A stretch of DNA of 64,000 bases from Streptomyces sp. CBMA291 (GTDB lineage: Bacteria > Actinomycetota > Actinomycetes > Streptomycetales > Streptomycetaceae): NCBI RefSeq assembly GCF_014596525.1, contig NZ_MSJP01000101.1:1-64000 (forward strand), in the 5' to 3' direction. The stretch's first letter is position 1. Each line of letters opens with the position of its first letter. Below the pieces are notes generated by a model, which worked only from the letters and a program-made list of their open reading frames with translations, made no database searches and had not been told where the DNA came from. The translations under genes and the position numbers were made by a program. Positions 44,956-53,175 of the stretch are shown here, in pieces.

Positions 44956-46464
44956 ATGGCCCAGTGGACTTCGGCGGTGGGTCCGGCGCAGCTTGCCAGA
45001 CAACTCCAGGCGCAGCGGCCCCGGAGCGCTGTCCCGGGCACCCGCAAGCCCCCCGCCTACCGCGCCCTCGCCGACGGTATCCGGCTGCTCGTCCTGGAAG
45101 GGCGCGTCCCGGTCGCCGCCAGGCTGCCCGCCGAACGGGAACTCGCCCTCGCCCTCAGCGTCAGCCGGACGACGGTCGCCGCCGCCTACGAGGCGCTGCG
45201 CGCCGAGGGCTTCCTGGAGTCACGGCGAGGCGCCGGCAGCTGGACCGCCGTCCCCGCCGGGAACCCGCTGCCCGCGCGCGGCCTCGAACCGCTGCCGCCG
45301 GAAGCCCTCGGCTCCATGATCGACCTCGGCTGCGCGGCGCTGCCCGCGCCCGAACCCTGGCTCACCCGGGGCGTCCAGGGAGCCCTGGAGGAACTGCCCC
45401 CGTACGCCCACACCCACGGCGACTACCCGGCGGGCCTGCCCACGCTGCGGCAGATGCTCGCCGACCGCTACACCGCACGCGGCATCCCCACCATGCCCGA
45501 GCAGATCATGGTCACGACCGGCGCCATGGGGGCCATGGACGCCATCTGCCACCTCTTCGCGGGGCGCGGCGAACGGATCGCCGTCGAATCCCCCTCGTAC
45601 GCCAACATCCTCCAGCTGATGCGGGAGGCGGGCGCCCGGCTCGTCCCCGTCGCCATGTCCGAGGGCCTCGGCAGCTGGGACATGGGCCGCTGGCGGCAGG
45701 TCCTCAGGGACGCGGCACCCCGTCTCGCGTACGTGGTGGCCGACTTCCACAATCCGACCGGCGCGCTGGCCGACGAGGACCAGCGGCGGCAGCTGGTGGA
45801 GGCGGCCCGCTCGGCCGGGACGGTCCTCGTCGTCGACGAGACCATGGCGGAGCTGCACCTCGACGACCTCGACGGTCTGGAGATGCCCCGGCCGGTCTGT
45901 GCCTTCGACCCGGCGGGCTCCACCGTCCTGACGGTCGGCTCGGCCAGCAAGGCCTTCTGGGCGGGGATGCGGATCGGCTGGGTCCGGGCCGCGCCCGACG
46001 TGATCCGCTCCCTGGTCGCCGCCCGCGCCTACGCGGACCTCGGCACCCCGGTCCTCGAACAGCTCGGGGTGAACTGGCTCATGCGGACGGGCGGCTGGGA
46101 GGAGGCCGTGGCCCTCCGCCGCGAGCAGGCGCGGGAGAACCGCGATGCGCTCGTCGCCGCCGTGCGCAGGGAGCTGCCGGAGTGGGAGTTCTGGGTGCCG
46201 CGCGGCGGTCTGACCCTCTGGGCCCGGACCGGCGGACTGTCCGGCTCCCGGCTGGCCGAGGCGGGCGAACGGGTCGGCGTCCGCGTCCCCTCCGGCCCGC
46301 GCTTCGGCGTCGACGGTGCCTTCGAGGGCTTCGTCCGGCTGCCGTTCACCGTAGGAGGCGCGGTCGCCGACGAGGCCGCCGCCCGCCTCGCCGCAGCGGC
46401 CCGCCTGGTGGAGTCGGGCGCGGCGGGGGGCGGGGCGGAACCGCCTCGGTCGTTCGTGGCGTAG
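44956..46464 (+). CDS. MocR-family (GntR-aminotransferase) regulator
   Basis: A 502-residue fusion. An N-terminal GntR winged helix (RALADGIRLLVLEGRVPVAA; LALSVSRTTVAAAYEALRAEGF, about 35-100) is joined to a fold-type I aminotransferase domain (about 130-490). DFHNPTGALAD and VLVVDETMAEL form the PLP pocket, and Lys in VGSASKAFWAGMRIGW is the Schiff-base lysine. MocR proteins sense PLP adducts of amino compounds such as GABA or pyridoxal. ATG 44956 has no strong RBS. It diverges from the YczE gene and probably controls it through the 31-bp repeats. Confidence 0.9.
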   Translation: MAQWTSAVGPAQLARQLQAQRPRSAVPGTRKPPAYRALADGIRLLVLEGRVPVAARLPAERELALALSVSRTTVAAAYEALRAEGFLESRRGAGSWTAVPAGNPLPARGLEPLPPEALGSMIDLGCAALPAPEPWLTRGVQGALEELPPYAHTHGDYPAGLPTLRQMLADRYTARGIPTMPEQIMVTTGAMGAMDAICHLFAGRGERIAVESPSYANILQLMREAGARLVPVAMSEGLGSWDMGRWRQVLRDAAPRLAYVVADFHNPTGALADEDQRRQLVEAARSAGTVLVVDETMAELHLDDLDGLEMPRPVCAFDPAGSTVLTVGSASKAFWAGMRIGWVRAAPDVIRSLVAARAYADLGTPVLEQLGVNWLMRTGGWEEAVALRREQARENRDALVAAVRRELPEWEFWVPRGGLTLWARTGGLSGSRLAEAGERVGVRVPSGPRFGVDGAFEGFVRLPFTVGGAVADEAAARLAAAARLVESGAAGGGAEPPRSFVA

Positions 46465-46470
46465 GCCGGT

Positions 46471-46558
46471 GTGACGTGACGTGACGTGACGTGACGTGAC
46501 GTGACGTGACGTGACGTGACGTGACGTGACGTGACGTGACGTGACGTGACGTGACGTG
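46471..46558. repeat. (GTGAC)17 microsatellite
   Basis: Seventeen perfect GTGAC units run from 46471 to 46555, plus a trailing GTG. They begin 6 nt after the MocR stop codon, in a convergent gap with sffA. Such long perfect pentamer arrays are rare in Streptomyces and likely unstable. Confidence 0.97.
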
Positions 46559-46604
46559 GGCAGGGGGAGGTCTTTCTCGCGTGGCGGGGGCCAGATCCCT
46601 TTAT

Positions 46605-46799
46605 GCCCCCCCCGCGCGCGTGGGGGCGGTTTTCGAGCCTGCGCGGGCCCTTGCCGGAGTTCGGCGCGTTCCCACGCGCGCGCGTGGAGCGGTTCGGCAG
46701 ATACGCCAGCGCCGCCGACGCGGTAACGCGTTCCCCCCCCCCCCCCCCCGCGCGTGGAGCGGTTTTGCGGGGTGGCCCACGCGCGCGTGGAGCGGTCGG
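46605..46799. repeat. CG-palindrome repeats and C17 tract
   Basis: Four copies of a CGCGCGTGGaGCGGT-type word occur at about 46611, 46671, 46747 and 46776; two are the palindromes CCACGCGCGCGCGTGG (46672-46687) and CCACGCGCGCGTGG (46777-46790). A run of 17 C lies at 46733-46749. The whole 473-bp gap (46465-46937) has no supported gene. Confidence 0.85.
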
Positions 46800-46937
46800 A
46801 CCGGTTATTCCTCGCGTGCAGGGAGCGGCTTGGGACGGGACTGTCTTCCGCGCGCGGAACAGCGGAACAGGCGGAACAGGGTGCCGTCCGGGAAGGCCGG
46901 GTCCCCGCCCTCCCGTGCGGCTCCCCGTGCCGTCCGC

Positions 46938-48521
46938 TCAGCTCTCGGCCGGGACCGGATCGGGCAGGGGGGCAGGGGCCGGATCGGGGGCGGTTTTCGT
47001 CATGACGACGGTGGCCGCCCGGCGTTCGGGGAGCAGGGCGAGCACGGCCTGCCGGTGCGCCTCGCTGGTCGCCTCGTCGTACGGGTCGGGCGTGGCCGGC
47101 ACCTGGAGGCGCAGGACCGGACCGGTGCCCAGGCGCGCGTACCCCCGGCCCGCCGGGACCTCGGGCGTCGGCGTGGTGTGCGGCCCGGTGCCCAGGACGG
47201 CCGCGATCTGCTCCGGAGAGGCCGGGCCGAGCGCGATACGGGCCCTGGTGTGGGTCCGTACCGCCTCGCTCAGGGTGTCCGTGCCGTCGAACTGCTCGGC
47301 GACCACCACCGTGACCTGAGCGGCCCGCCCGTGCCGCAGGGGCACCTGGAGCAGGTCCTGGGGGTCGGGGCGCCCGTCGGCGGCGGCCAGATGGCCGAGG
47401 ACGCCCGGCCGGTCGAGGAGGATCCAGAGCGGGCGCCGGGTGTCCTCGGGGGCCGGGCGGCCGTCCTGCCGGGCATGGTTGGCGGCGATCAGGCGCCGCT
47501 CCGTCTCGTGCGCCGCCCACTCCAGGCTCGACAGGGCGCCGGAGAGGCCGCACTCGACGGCCAGGACGCCGTCCCGGCCGGCGAGGCACGCGTACTCGCC
47601 GGTGCCGCCGCCCTCGACCACGAGGACGTCGCCGTGGGGGAGGGCCTGGAGAGCGATCGAGCGCAGCAGGGACGTGGTGCCGCTGCCCGGCTGGCCGACG
47701 GCGAGCAGATGCGGCTCGGCGGAGCGGGGGCCGGTGCGCCAGACGACGGCGGGCGCGTCCTCCGTGCCGTCGTCCGCGACCACGGGCACCGTGCGCCGTA
47801 CGGCGTCCGCGTCGGTGAAGCCGAGGACCGTCTCGCCGGGCATCGTCACGAAGCGCTGGGCGGCGATCGTGGTGGGCAGTGCGGGCAGCACGCTCATGAC
47901 GAGCCGGTTGCCCTCCTCGTCCCAGTCGAACCGGTACTCGCGGCCCCGCCCCGACTTGGCGTGCAGCAACTGCTCGATACGCGCGCGTGCGGCGGGCTCG
48001 CCGTCGGTGAAGTACGGCGGATAGGCGATCCTCAGCCGGGTGAGCCGTCCGTCCTCGTCGAAGGCGTACTCCCCGAAGGGCGCGCTCCAGTCACCGCCGT
48101 GGGCGAAGAGCGGGGACGGGTCCTCGGCCACGGAGAAGTACGGCACGAGAGCCTCGTAGAGCCCCTTGAGCCGGGCCGACTCCGCCTCGCCCGGACCGGT
48201 CCTGACGACCCTGCGCTCCCGCCCGAGCCAGGCGGCCGCGCCCATGAGCGCGACGAGCGCGAGCAGGGGGCCGTACGGCATGAGGACGACGGCCGCTCCG
48301 CAGGCCGCGACCAGGAAGAGCGTGGGACCACGCCGGTCCTTGGGGGTCGCGACCCAGCGGGCGCGCGCAGCCGAGGCCAGCTTCCGCAGGCCCCGGGTGA
48401 CCGTGATCAGCGGATGGAGCACGTCGGTGGCGCCGTCGGCGGCGGTGCGCGCGATCTCTCGGCCGCGCGCGATCCGCGCGCCGCCGCTGCTCAGAATGCG
48501 GGGGAGTGGTCGCCGGGCCAC
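46938..48521 (-). CDS. sffA: SffA, FtsK/SpoIIIE-like septal protein
   Basis: A 527-residue membrane-linked ATPase-like protein. Two hydrophobic segments (about 67-97) anchor it, and a long cytoplasmic part includes the P-loop region HLLAVGQPGSGTTSLLRSIA (about 271-290) and WILLDRPGVLG. The Walker A reads GQPGSGTTS, with Thr282 where Lys is expected. It matches SffA, the FtsK/SpoIIIE-like partner that SmeA brings to sporulation septa in S. coelicolor for chromosome segregation. GTG start with AGGAG; 37 bp downstream of smeA. Confidence 0.88.
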   Translation of the reverse strand: MARRPLPRILSSGGARIARGREIARTAADGATDVLHPLITVTRGLRKLASAARARWVATPKDRRGPTLFLVAACGAAVVLMPYGPLLALVALMGAAAWLGRERRVVRTGPGEAESARLKGLYEALVPYFSVAEDPSPLFAHGGDWSAPFGEYAFDEDGRLTRLRIAYPPYFTDGEPAARARIEQLLHAKSGRGREYRFDWDEEGNRLVMSVLPALPTTIAAQRFVTMPGETVLGFTDADAVRRTVPVVADDGTEDAPAVVWRTGPRSAEPHLLAVGQPGSGTTSLLRSIALQALPHGDVLVVEGGGTGEYACLAGRDGVLAVECGLSGALSSLEWAAHETERRLIAANHARQDGRPAPEDTRRPLWILLDRPGVLGHLAAADGRPDPQDLLQVPLRHGRAAQVTVVVAEQFDGTDTLSEAVRTHTRARIALGPASPEQIAAVLGTGPHTTPTPEVPAGRGYARLGTGPVLRLQVPATPDPYDEATSEAHRQAVLALLPERRAATVVMTKTAPDPAPAPLPDPVPAES

Positions 48522-48558
48522 GGGGTGCTCCTGAAGGGGTGGTGGGGGAGGGAGGCGG

Positions 48559-48753
48559 TCAGAACTTGATCCCGCCCAGGAGTCCGGCGAGGCTCTGGCC
48601 GCCCGCCGTGATGCTGGGGGCGATGGCGGTGCCCGCGAGGTAGAAGCCGAACAGTGCGCTGACGCAGGCGTGGGAGGCCTTCATCCCGTCCTTCTTGAAG
48701 AACAGGAAGCAGATGATGCCGAGCAGGACCACGCCGGACATGGACAGGATCAT
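48559..48753 (-). CDS. smeA: SmeA, small sporulation membrane protein
   Basis: A 64-residue protein with two hydrophobic segments (about 4-19 and 31-47) separated by FKKDGMKASHAC. Size, sequence type and position directly upstream of sffA identify SmeA, which localises to sporulation septa and recruits SffA. AGGAGAA precedes the ATG. The operon is developmentally controlled in S. coelicolor. Confidence 0.9.
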   Translation of the reverse strand: MILSMSGVVLLGIICFLFFKKDGMKASHACVSALFGFYLAGTAIAPSITAGGQSLAGLLGGIKF

Positions 48754-48836
48754 CGGGTCTTCTCCTGGGTGAGGGGACAGTCACCATGAGTCCTTCCAGA
48801 TTCGCGGCAGCATCTATGTGACTAAAGGTGCATACG

Positions 48837-48859
48837 GGTGAAAAGCGCTTGGTTTCACC
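48837..48859. promoter_or_regulatory. BldD-like inverted repeat upstream of smeA
   Basis: GGTGAAA-N9-TTTCACC lies 83 nt before the smeA ATG in an unusually AT-richer patch. It fits the loose BldD pattern of AGTGA and TCACC half-sites. BldD control of smeA-sffA has been reported for Streptomyces, so this is a good candidate. The gap 48754-49058 is otherwise empty apart from the ankyrin gene leader. Confidence 0.5.
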
Positions 48860-49058
48860 GCATCGGAGTACGGCGAATGGACCGCCGGGTGGCGAAATGA
48901 CCGGCGTGCGCTAGGGGAGCGCACGGGAACCGGATCGCGTGATCTTTGCCTCGATCGCGCGAGGTCATGTCCACGAGCGGGCAGTACCCTGTCGATTCAC
49001 TCGTACGGCCGCGCTTGCCGTGCGCAGGCCCCGACAGCAGGAGAGAGGCGGTTCCCCG

Positions 49059-49451
49059 ATGAGCGATACCCCGGACCCCGAGGTCATCGAGCTGGCGTCC
49101 AAGGTCTTCGACCTCGCCCGTACGGGGGACGCGGAGACGCTCGCCGCCTACGTCGACGCAGGCGTCCCCGCCAACCTCACCAACGACAGGGGCGACTCCC
49201 TCGTCATGCTCGCCGCCTACCACGGCCACGCCGAGGCCGTTTCCGCCCTCCTCGCGCGCGGTGCCGAGGCCGACCGCGCCAACGACCGCGGACAGACCCC
49301 GCTCGCCGGTGCCGTCTTCAAGGGCGAGGACGCCGTGATCCACGCCCTCCTCGCCGGCGGAGCCGATCCGGAAGCCGGGACTCCGTCCGCCGCCGACACC
49401 GCCCGGATGTTCGGCAAGACGGAACTGATCGCCCTCTTCGAAGCCCGGTGA
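49059..49451 (+). CDS. Ankyrin-repeat protein
   Basis: A 130-residue soluble protein with about three ankyrin repeats: DRGDSLVMLAAYHGHAEAVSALLARGA, DRGQTPLAGAVFKGEDAVIHALLAGGA, and a partial last copy TPSAADTARMFGKTELIALF. It probably mediates protein contacts. GAGAGAGG lies about 9 nt before the ATG. Partner unknown. Confidence 0.9.
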   Translation: MSDTPDPEVIELASKVFDLARTGDAETLAAYVDAGVPANLTNDRGDSLVMLAAYHGHAEAVSALLARGAEADRANDRGQTPLAGAVFKGEDAVIHALLAGGADPEAGTPSAADTARMFGKTELIALFEAR

Positions 49452-49706
49452 ACAGCGACTGAACCCCAGGTGAGAGCGGCATCGTAAATGTGGTCGCGGT
49501 GGCGAAATGGGTGGGTCATCATGACGTCGGGCCCGGCAAAACGGGCCACCGACGAGAGGCTGAGGAAGATGGTCACCGAGAAGCGCAGCACGACAAGCCG
49601 CCCGACATGTCGCCGCACGGCCTAGGAGCACGGGCCGCTCAGCGCCCTGCCCCGGTCATCCCGACATCCCCCGGTCGTGTCGACAGCTTGATGTGAGGCG
49701 TCTTCC

Positions 49707-51122
49707 ATGTTCGATCCAGTCATAGCGCCGAGCGGCACCCTGCTCGGTCTGTTGCAAAGGGGCCGCGGCGACGGCACCCTGCACGCGCTCGCCGCGCCCC
49801 GCGCCGAGGCCCTCGCGGCCCTCGACCACTGCGTTCTCGACGACCCCCGCCACGACTGGCAGGTCGAGAACCGGTCTCTCTACTACGCCCGTCTCTACCT
49901 GGACCTCCACGGAGGTCTCGACAGGATCGAGGCACACCTCTTCGACGCGGAGGACCACCTCGACACCGAGGAGTCGAGGACCGGGCTCGCGCTCGCCGTC
50001 CTCGGCCACCTGGCGTCGTACGGACGCCAGGACGCCCTGCTCCTGCTCCGCCGCTACGCCGCGACCGGCAGCAACTGGGCCTGGGCCCTCGACGAGCTGG
50101 CGCTCCGCGACGACGACGCCGGACTCCGCGCGCTCGCCCTGCCCGTCCTCGCCCGTTTCCCGGCCGACGCGGAGGGTTCCGCCGAGCTGGCCGCCGTCGT
50201 GCGCGACGCCTTCGAGCCCCGCCCCTGGCGCCTGTGGGCCGACGACCCGCGCGAGGCCGTCGGCGCCCGTGTCAGGGCCGCCCGCGAACAGGGCTCCTTC
50301 GACCGCTGGCAGCGCCAGATGCGCCCCGCCGGGCCCCGTCCCGGCTGGAGCGTGCGCGCCGTCCTCGACTGGGCGCAGGAGGGATACGAGCGCGGAGCCG
50401 TGCTGTACGGGCCCGCCGCCCGCTGCCTCACCGCCGTCGCGGGCCCCGAGGACCGGCCCGAACTCCTCGCCGCCGCCCGGCACGGCGCCACCGGGGCCCG
50501 GGGCGCGGCCCTGCACCATCTCGCGGAGTCCCGCGACCCCGCCGTCCTCGACCTCGTCGAGGCCGCCGCCGACGGCGACTCCCGCGAGGCCGCCGAAGCC
50601 GCCGTCGGCGCGTACCGGCGCATGTGCGGAGAGGACGCCGTCGCCCGCGCCCGCGCGTGGGTCCGCAGGACCGACGCCCTCGGCGAGGCCGCCGCCGACG
50701 TGCTCGCCTGCCGGGGCACCGCCCAGGACTCCCCCTCCGTCCTCGGCGCGCTCCGTGACACCATCCGCTCCGCCGGGCCCGACGCGCCCGCCCTCGCCGG
50801 TCTCGTCGACGGCGCCGGCCGCCTCGGCATCGCCGTCGCGGCCCCCGTACTGCGCCACGTCTACCGCGAGACGACCTCGTCCCAGCTCCGTGGTCGGGTG
50901 GCCCGCGCTCTCGCCGCCACCGACCCCACCTTCGCGACGGGCTTCGCCGTCGAATGCCTCTGGGACTGCGAGGAGACCACGCGGGAGGTCGCGGCCGAGC
51001 ACGCCGAGACCGGGGACGTGCGCGTCGCCGAGCGATTGCGCCGCCTCGCCGCCGACCCGGCCGAGGAGGCCGAGGTCCAGACCGCCGTGCGCAACCGGAT
51101 AGGACCGGACCTCCAGGTCTGA
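49707..51122 (+). CDS. HEAT-repeat protein
   Basis: A 471-residue all-alpha protein. Repeated helical pairs such as ARHGATGARGAALHHLAESRDPAVLDLVEAA and TGLALAVLGHLASYGRQDALLLL are typical of HEAT/armadillo scaffolds. No enzyme motif or signal peptide. It resembles conserved Streptomyces HEAT proteins of unknown role. The 255-bp upstream gap carries no convincing gene. Confidence 0.8.
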   Translation: MFDPVIAPSGTLLGLLQRGRGDGTLHALAAPRAEALAALDHCVLDDPRHDWQVENRSLYYARLYLDLHGGLDRIEAHLFDAEDHLDTEESRTGLALAVLGHLASYGRQDALLLLRRYAATGSNWAWALDELALRDDDAGLRALALPVLARFPADAEGSAELAAVVRDAFEPRPWRLWADDPREAVGARVRAAREQGSFDRWQRQMRPAGPRPGWSVRAVLDWAQEGYERGAVLYGPAARCLTAVAGPEDRPELLAAARHGATGARGAALHHLAESRDPAVLDLVEAAADGDSREAAEAAVGAYRRMCGEDAVARARAWVRRTDALGEAAADVLACRGTAQDSPSVLGALRDTIRSAGPDAPALAGLVDGAGRLGIAVAAPVLRHVYRETTSSQLRGRVARALAATDPTFATGFAVECLWDCEETTREVAAEHAETGDVRVAERLRRLAADPAEEAEVQTAVRNRIGPDLQV

Positions 51123-51448
51123 CCGACCCGCCCCGCTCCCTCCGGGGCGGCGTGGCCCGCGGTGGAGATCACACCGCCGAGGCCCCGCCCCGGAGCGCGG
51201 GACGAGGTCCGGGCGCCGGGACCGGCGCCGGTGGCCCCCGTACACGGTCCCGAAAGGCCGATGTCCCGCCCCGGTGGCCTGGCCGGGCGGCCGGGGCCGA
51301 TGCGGTGGCCTGGTCCGGTGGCCCTCACGCGCGTATCCCGCTCTGACGGGCGGAGTTCGGGGTAACTCCCCTCAGGACCACGCCGGGTGCCGGACGGACG
51401 GATGCCCTGCGGTACGACGGACCTCGGGACCTGGAAGGCAGGGCGGAC
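51123..51448. other. 326-bp non-coding gap
   Basis: GGTGGCCTGG/CCGGTGGCC words recur near 51270-51325, but I see no gene, terminator of clear form or promoter. Confidence 0.5.
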
Positions 51449-51754
51449 ATGGACTTTTCCCTGGAAGCGACGGAGGCGGCTCGCCGCGCCTCCGAGTGGG
51501 CGCTGAAGGTGGACGGGCTGACCACGGCCTCGGGCCGCGACGTCGCGCGAGCGCGGGCCCGTCTGTGGGCGCGCGTGGCGCGGGCCTGCGCGGCCGTCGC
51601 CGCGAACCCCTCCCCTTCCGCCGTGGAGGCGGCGGGGCGGGCGCTCGACGCGGCACGACGGCAGGAACGGGCCGGGTCCGTCGCGGATCTCCAGGAACAG
51701 GCCTGGACATGGGCCGAGGTGGCACTCGCGTGTGCCGCCGTCAAGGCCGAGTAA
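51449..51754 (+). CDS. Small helical hypothetical protein
   Basis: A 101-residue, Ala-rich alpha-helical protein (MDFSLEATEAARRASEWALK; WARVARACAAVAANPSPSAV; WTWAEVALACAAVKAE). No known motif. GGGCGG lies upstream of the ATG, and codon bias fits the host. It is flanked by non-coding repeats. Function unknown. Confidence 0.55.
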   Translation: MDFSLEATEAARRASEWALKVDGLTTASGRDVARARARLWARVARACAAVAANPSPSAVEAAGRALDAARRQERAGSVADLQEQAWTWAEVALACAAVKAE

Positions 51755-51784
51755 GCGGAGCGGGGAACCGTCCGGCCGGACAGA

Positions 51785-51870
51785 GCAAGGCCGGGTCAGG
51801 GAGGGCCGGGACGGGACGGGGCAGGACTGGGCGGGACTGGGCAGGACGGACCGGGACGGGGCGGGCGAGG
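51785..51870. repeat. GGGACGGGGCAGGACT imperfect repeats
   Basis: Short words GGGACGGG, CAGGACTGG and GGCGGGACTGGG alternate over about 85 bp. They lie in the 302-bp gap before the first glycosyltransferase, which holds no gene I can support. Confidence 0.6.
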
Positions 51871-52056
51871 AAGGGCGCCGGGCGCGGCGAGGCCCGGGGC
51901 GGTGCGGCGGGCCTGTCGGGGGCTCCTTACCGCGCCCAGTCGTTCCGTTTCGGCCGCTCCGTCCCCGGCCGCCGTGCCCGAAACGCTCATGGGACGTTCC
52001 CTCCCCGTCCAGATCGACGTTGTCGGGGACACGCCGAACGCGACGACAACACCCGT

Positions 52057-53175
52057 ATGCGTGTCGTCATCGTCACCGAGTCCTTCCCGCCCGACGTCAA
52101 CGGTGTGGCGCACTGTGCCCTTCAGACCGCGCGCCACCTCGTCCGGCGGGGCCACGCCCCGCTCGTCATCGCCCCCGCCGTAGCCGACCCGGCGGCCGAC
52201 TCCGACGCCCCCTGCCCCGTCGTCCGGGTGCCCTCCCTCCCGCTGCCCGGCTACCCGCAGGTCCGCGTCGCCCTGCCCAGCCGCCGGGTCGCCGCCGCCA
52301 TCGCCGCCCACCGCGCCGACCTCGTCCACCTCGCGGGCCCCTTCGTCCTCGGCGTACGCGGAATGACGGCCGCCGCCCGGCTCGGCATCCCCGCCGTCGC
52401 CGTCTACCAGACCGACCTCGCCGGCTATGCCCGCACCTACGTGGGAACCGGCGAGAACGCGGCCTGGCGCCGCCTCCGCGCCGTCCACGGTGCCGCCGAC
52501 CGCACCCTCGCCCCTTCCTCCGCCGCAGCCCGCGACCTGGCGCGGCACGGCATCGGCCGCGTCCGGCTGTGGGGGCGTGGAGTCGACACGGTCCGCTTCC
52601 ACCCCGGGCTGCGCGACGACCTCCTGCGCCGTGAACTCGCCCCCGACGGCGAACTCCTCGTCGGATACGTGGGACGGCTCGCGCCGGAAAAGCGGGTCGA
52701 CCTGCTCGCGGCGGCGGAACTCCCCGGCGTCCGCCTCGTAGTCGTCGGCGACGGGCCCAGCGAGCCCGCCCTGCGCACCGCGCTCCCGGACGCCAGGTTC
52801 CTGGGCCGCCGCACCGGCGGCGATCTCGCCCGGATCTTCGCCTCGCTCGACGTCTTCGCCCACACGGGCCCGTTCGAGACCTTCTGCCAGACCGTCCAGG
52901 AAGCCATGGCGAGCGGTGTCCCGGTGATCGCCCCGGCTGCCGGGGGACCCCTGGACCTGGTCGACCACGGGCGCACCGGCCTCCTCGTGCCCCCGGAGGA
53001 CCCGGACGGGCTGCGGAGGGCCGTCGCCGCGCTCGCGGCAGCGCCCGCCCTGCGCAGGGCCTACGGCACGGCGGGACGCGCCGCCGTGGAGGGCCGCACC
53101 TGGGAAGCGCTCGGCGACGAACTGATCGGCCACTACCGGGAGGTCCTGCGCCAACGGACGGCGGTGGCGGCGTGA
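52057..53175 (+). CDS. GT4 glycosyltransferase (MgtA/PimB-like)
   Basis: A 372-residue GT-B enzyme. MRVVIVTESFPPDVNGVAHC is the N-terminal Gly-rich start typical of GDP-mannose-dependent lipid mannosyltransferases. LLVGYVGRLAPEKRVDLL is the donor-domain hinge, and FAHTGPFETFCQTVQEAMASGVPVI carries the EX7E motif (Glu in FETF and QEAM). It probably works at the cytoplasmic face on a phospho-lipid or polymer. Its stop overlaps the next GT by GTGA. Confidence 0.9.
   Translation: MRVVIVTESFPPDVNGVAHCALQTARHLVRRGHAPLVIAPAVADPAADSDAPCPVVRVPSLPLPGYPQVRVALPSRRVAAAIAAHRADLVHLAGPFVLGVRGMTAAARLGIPAVAVYQTDLAGYARTYVGTGENAAWRRLRAVHGAADRTLAPSSAAARDLARHGIGRVRLWGRGVDTVRFHPGLRDDLLRRELAPDGELLVGYVGRLAPEKRVDLLAAAELPGVRLVVVGDGPSEPALRTALPDARFLGRRTGGDLARIFASLDVFAHTGPFETFCQTVQEAMASGVPVIAPAAGGPLDLVDHGRTGLLVPPEDPDGLRRAVAALAAAPALRRAYGTAGRAAVEGRTWEALGDELIGHYREVLRQRTAVAA

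Noticed and set aside
45220-47589. Long minus-strand frame with TSRHV repeats across the (GTGAC)17 array
   Set aside because: Antisense shadow of the MocR gene that reads through the microsatellite; no RBS or domain, and it overlaps sffA.
49521-49625. Possible 34-residue peptide before the HEAT-repeat gene (MTSGPAKRATDERLRK...)
   Set aside because: ATG and stop are present, but the RBS is weak, codon usage is uninformative at this length and I do not recognise the peptide.
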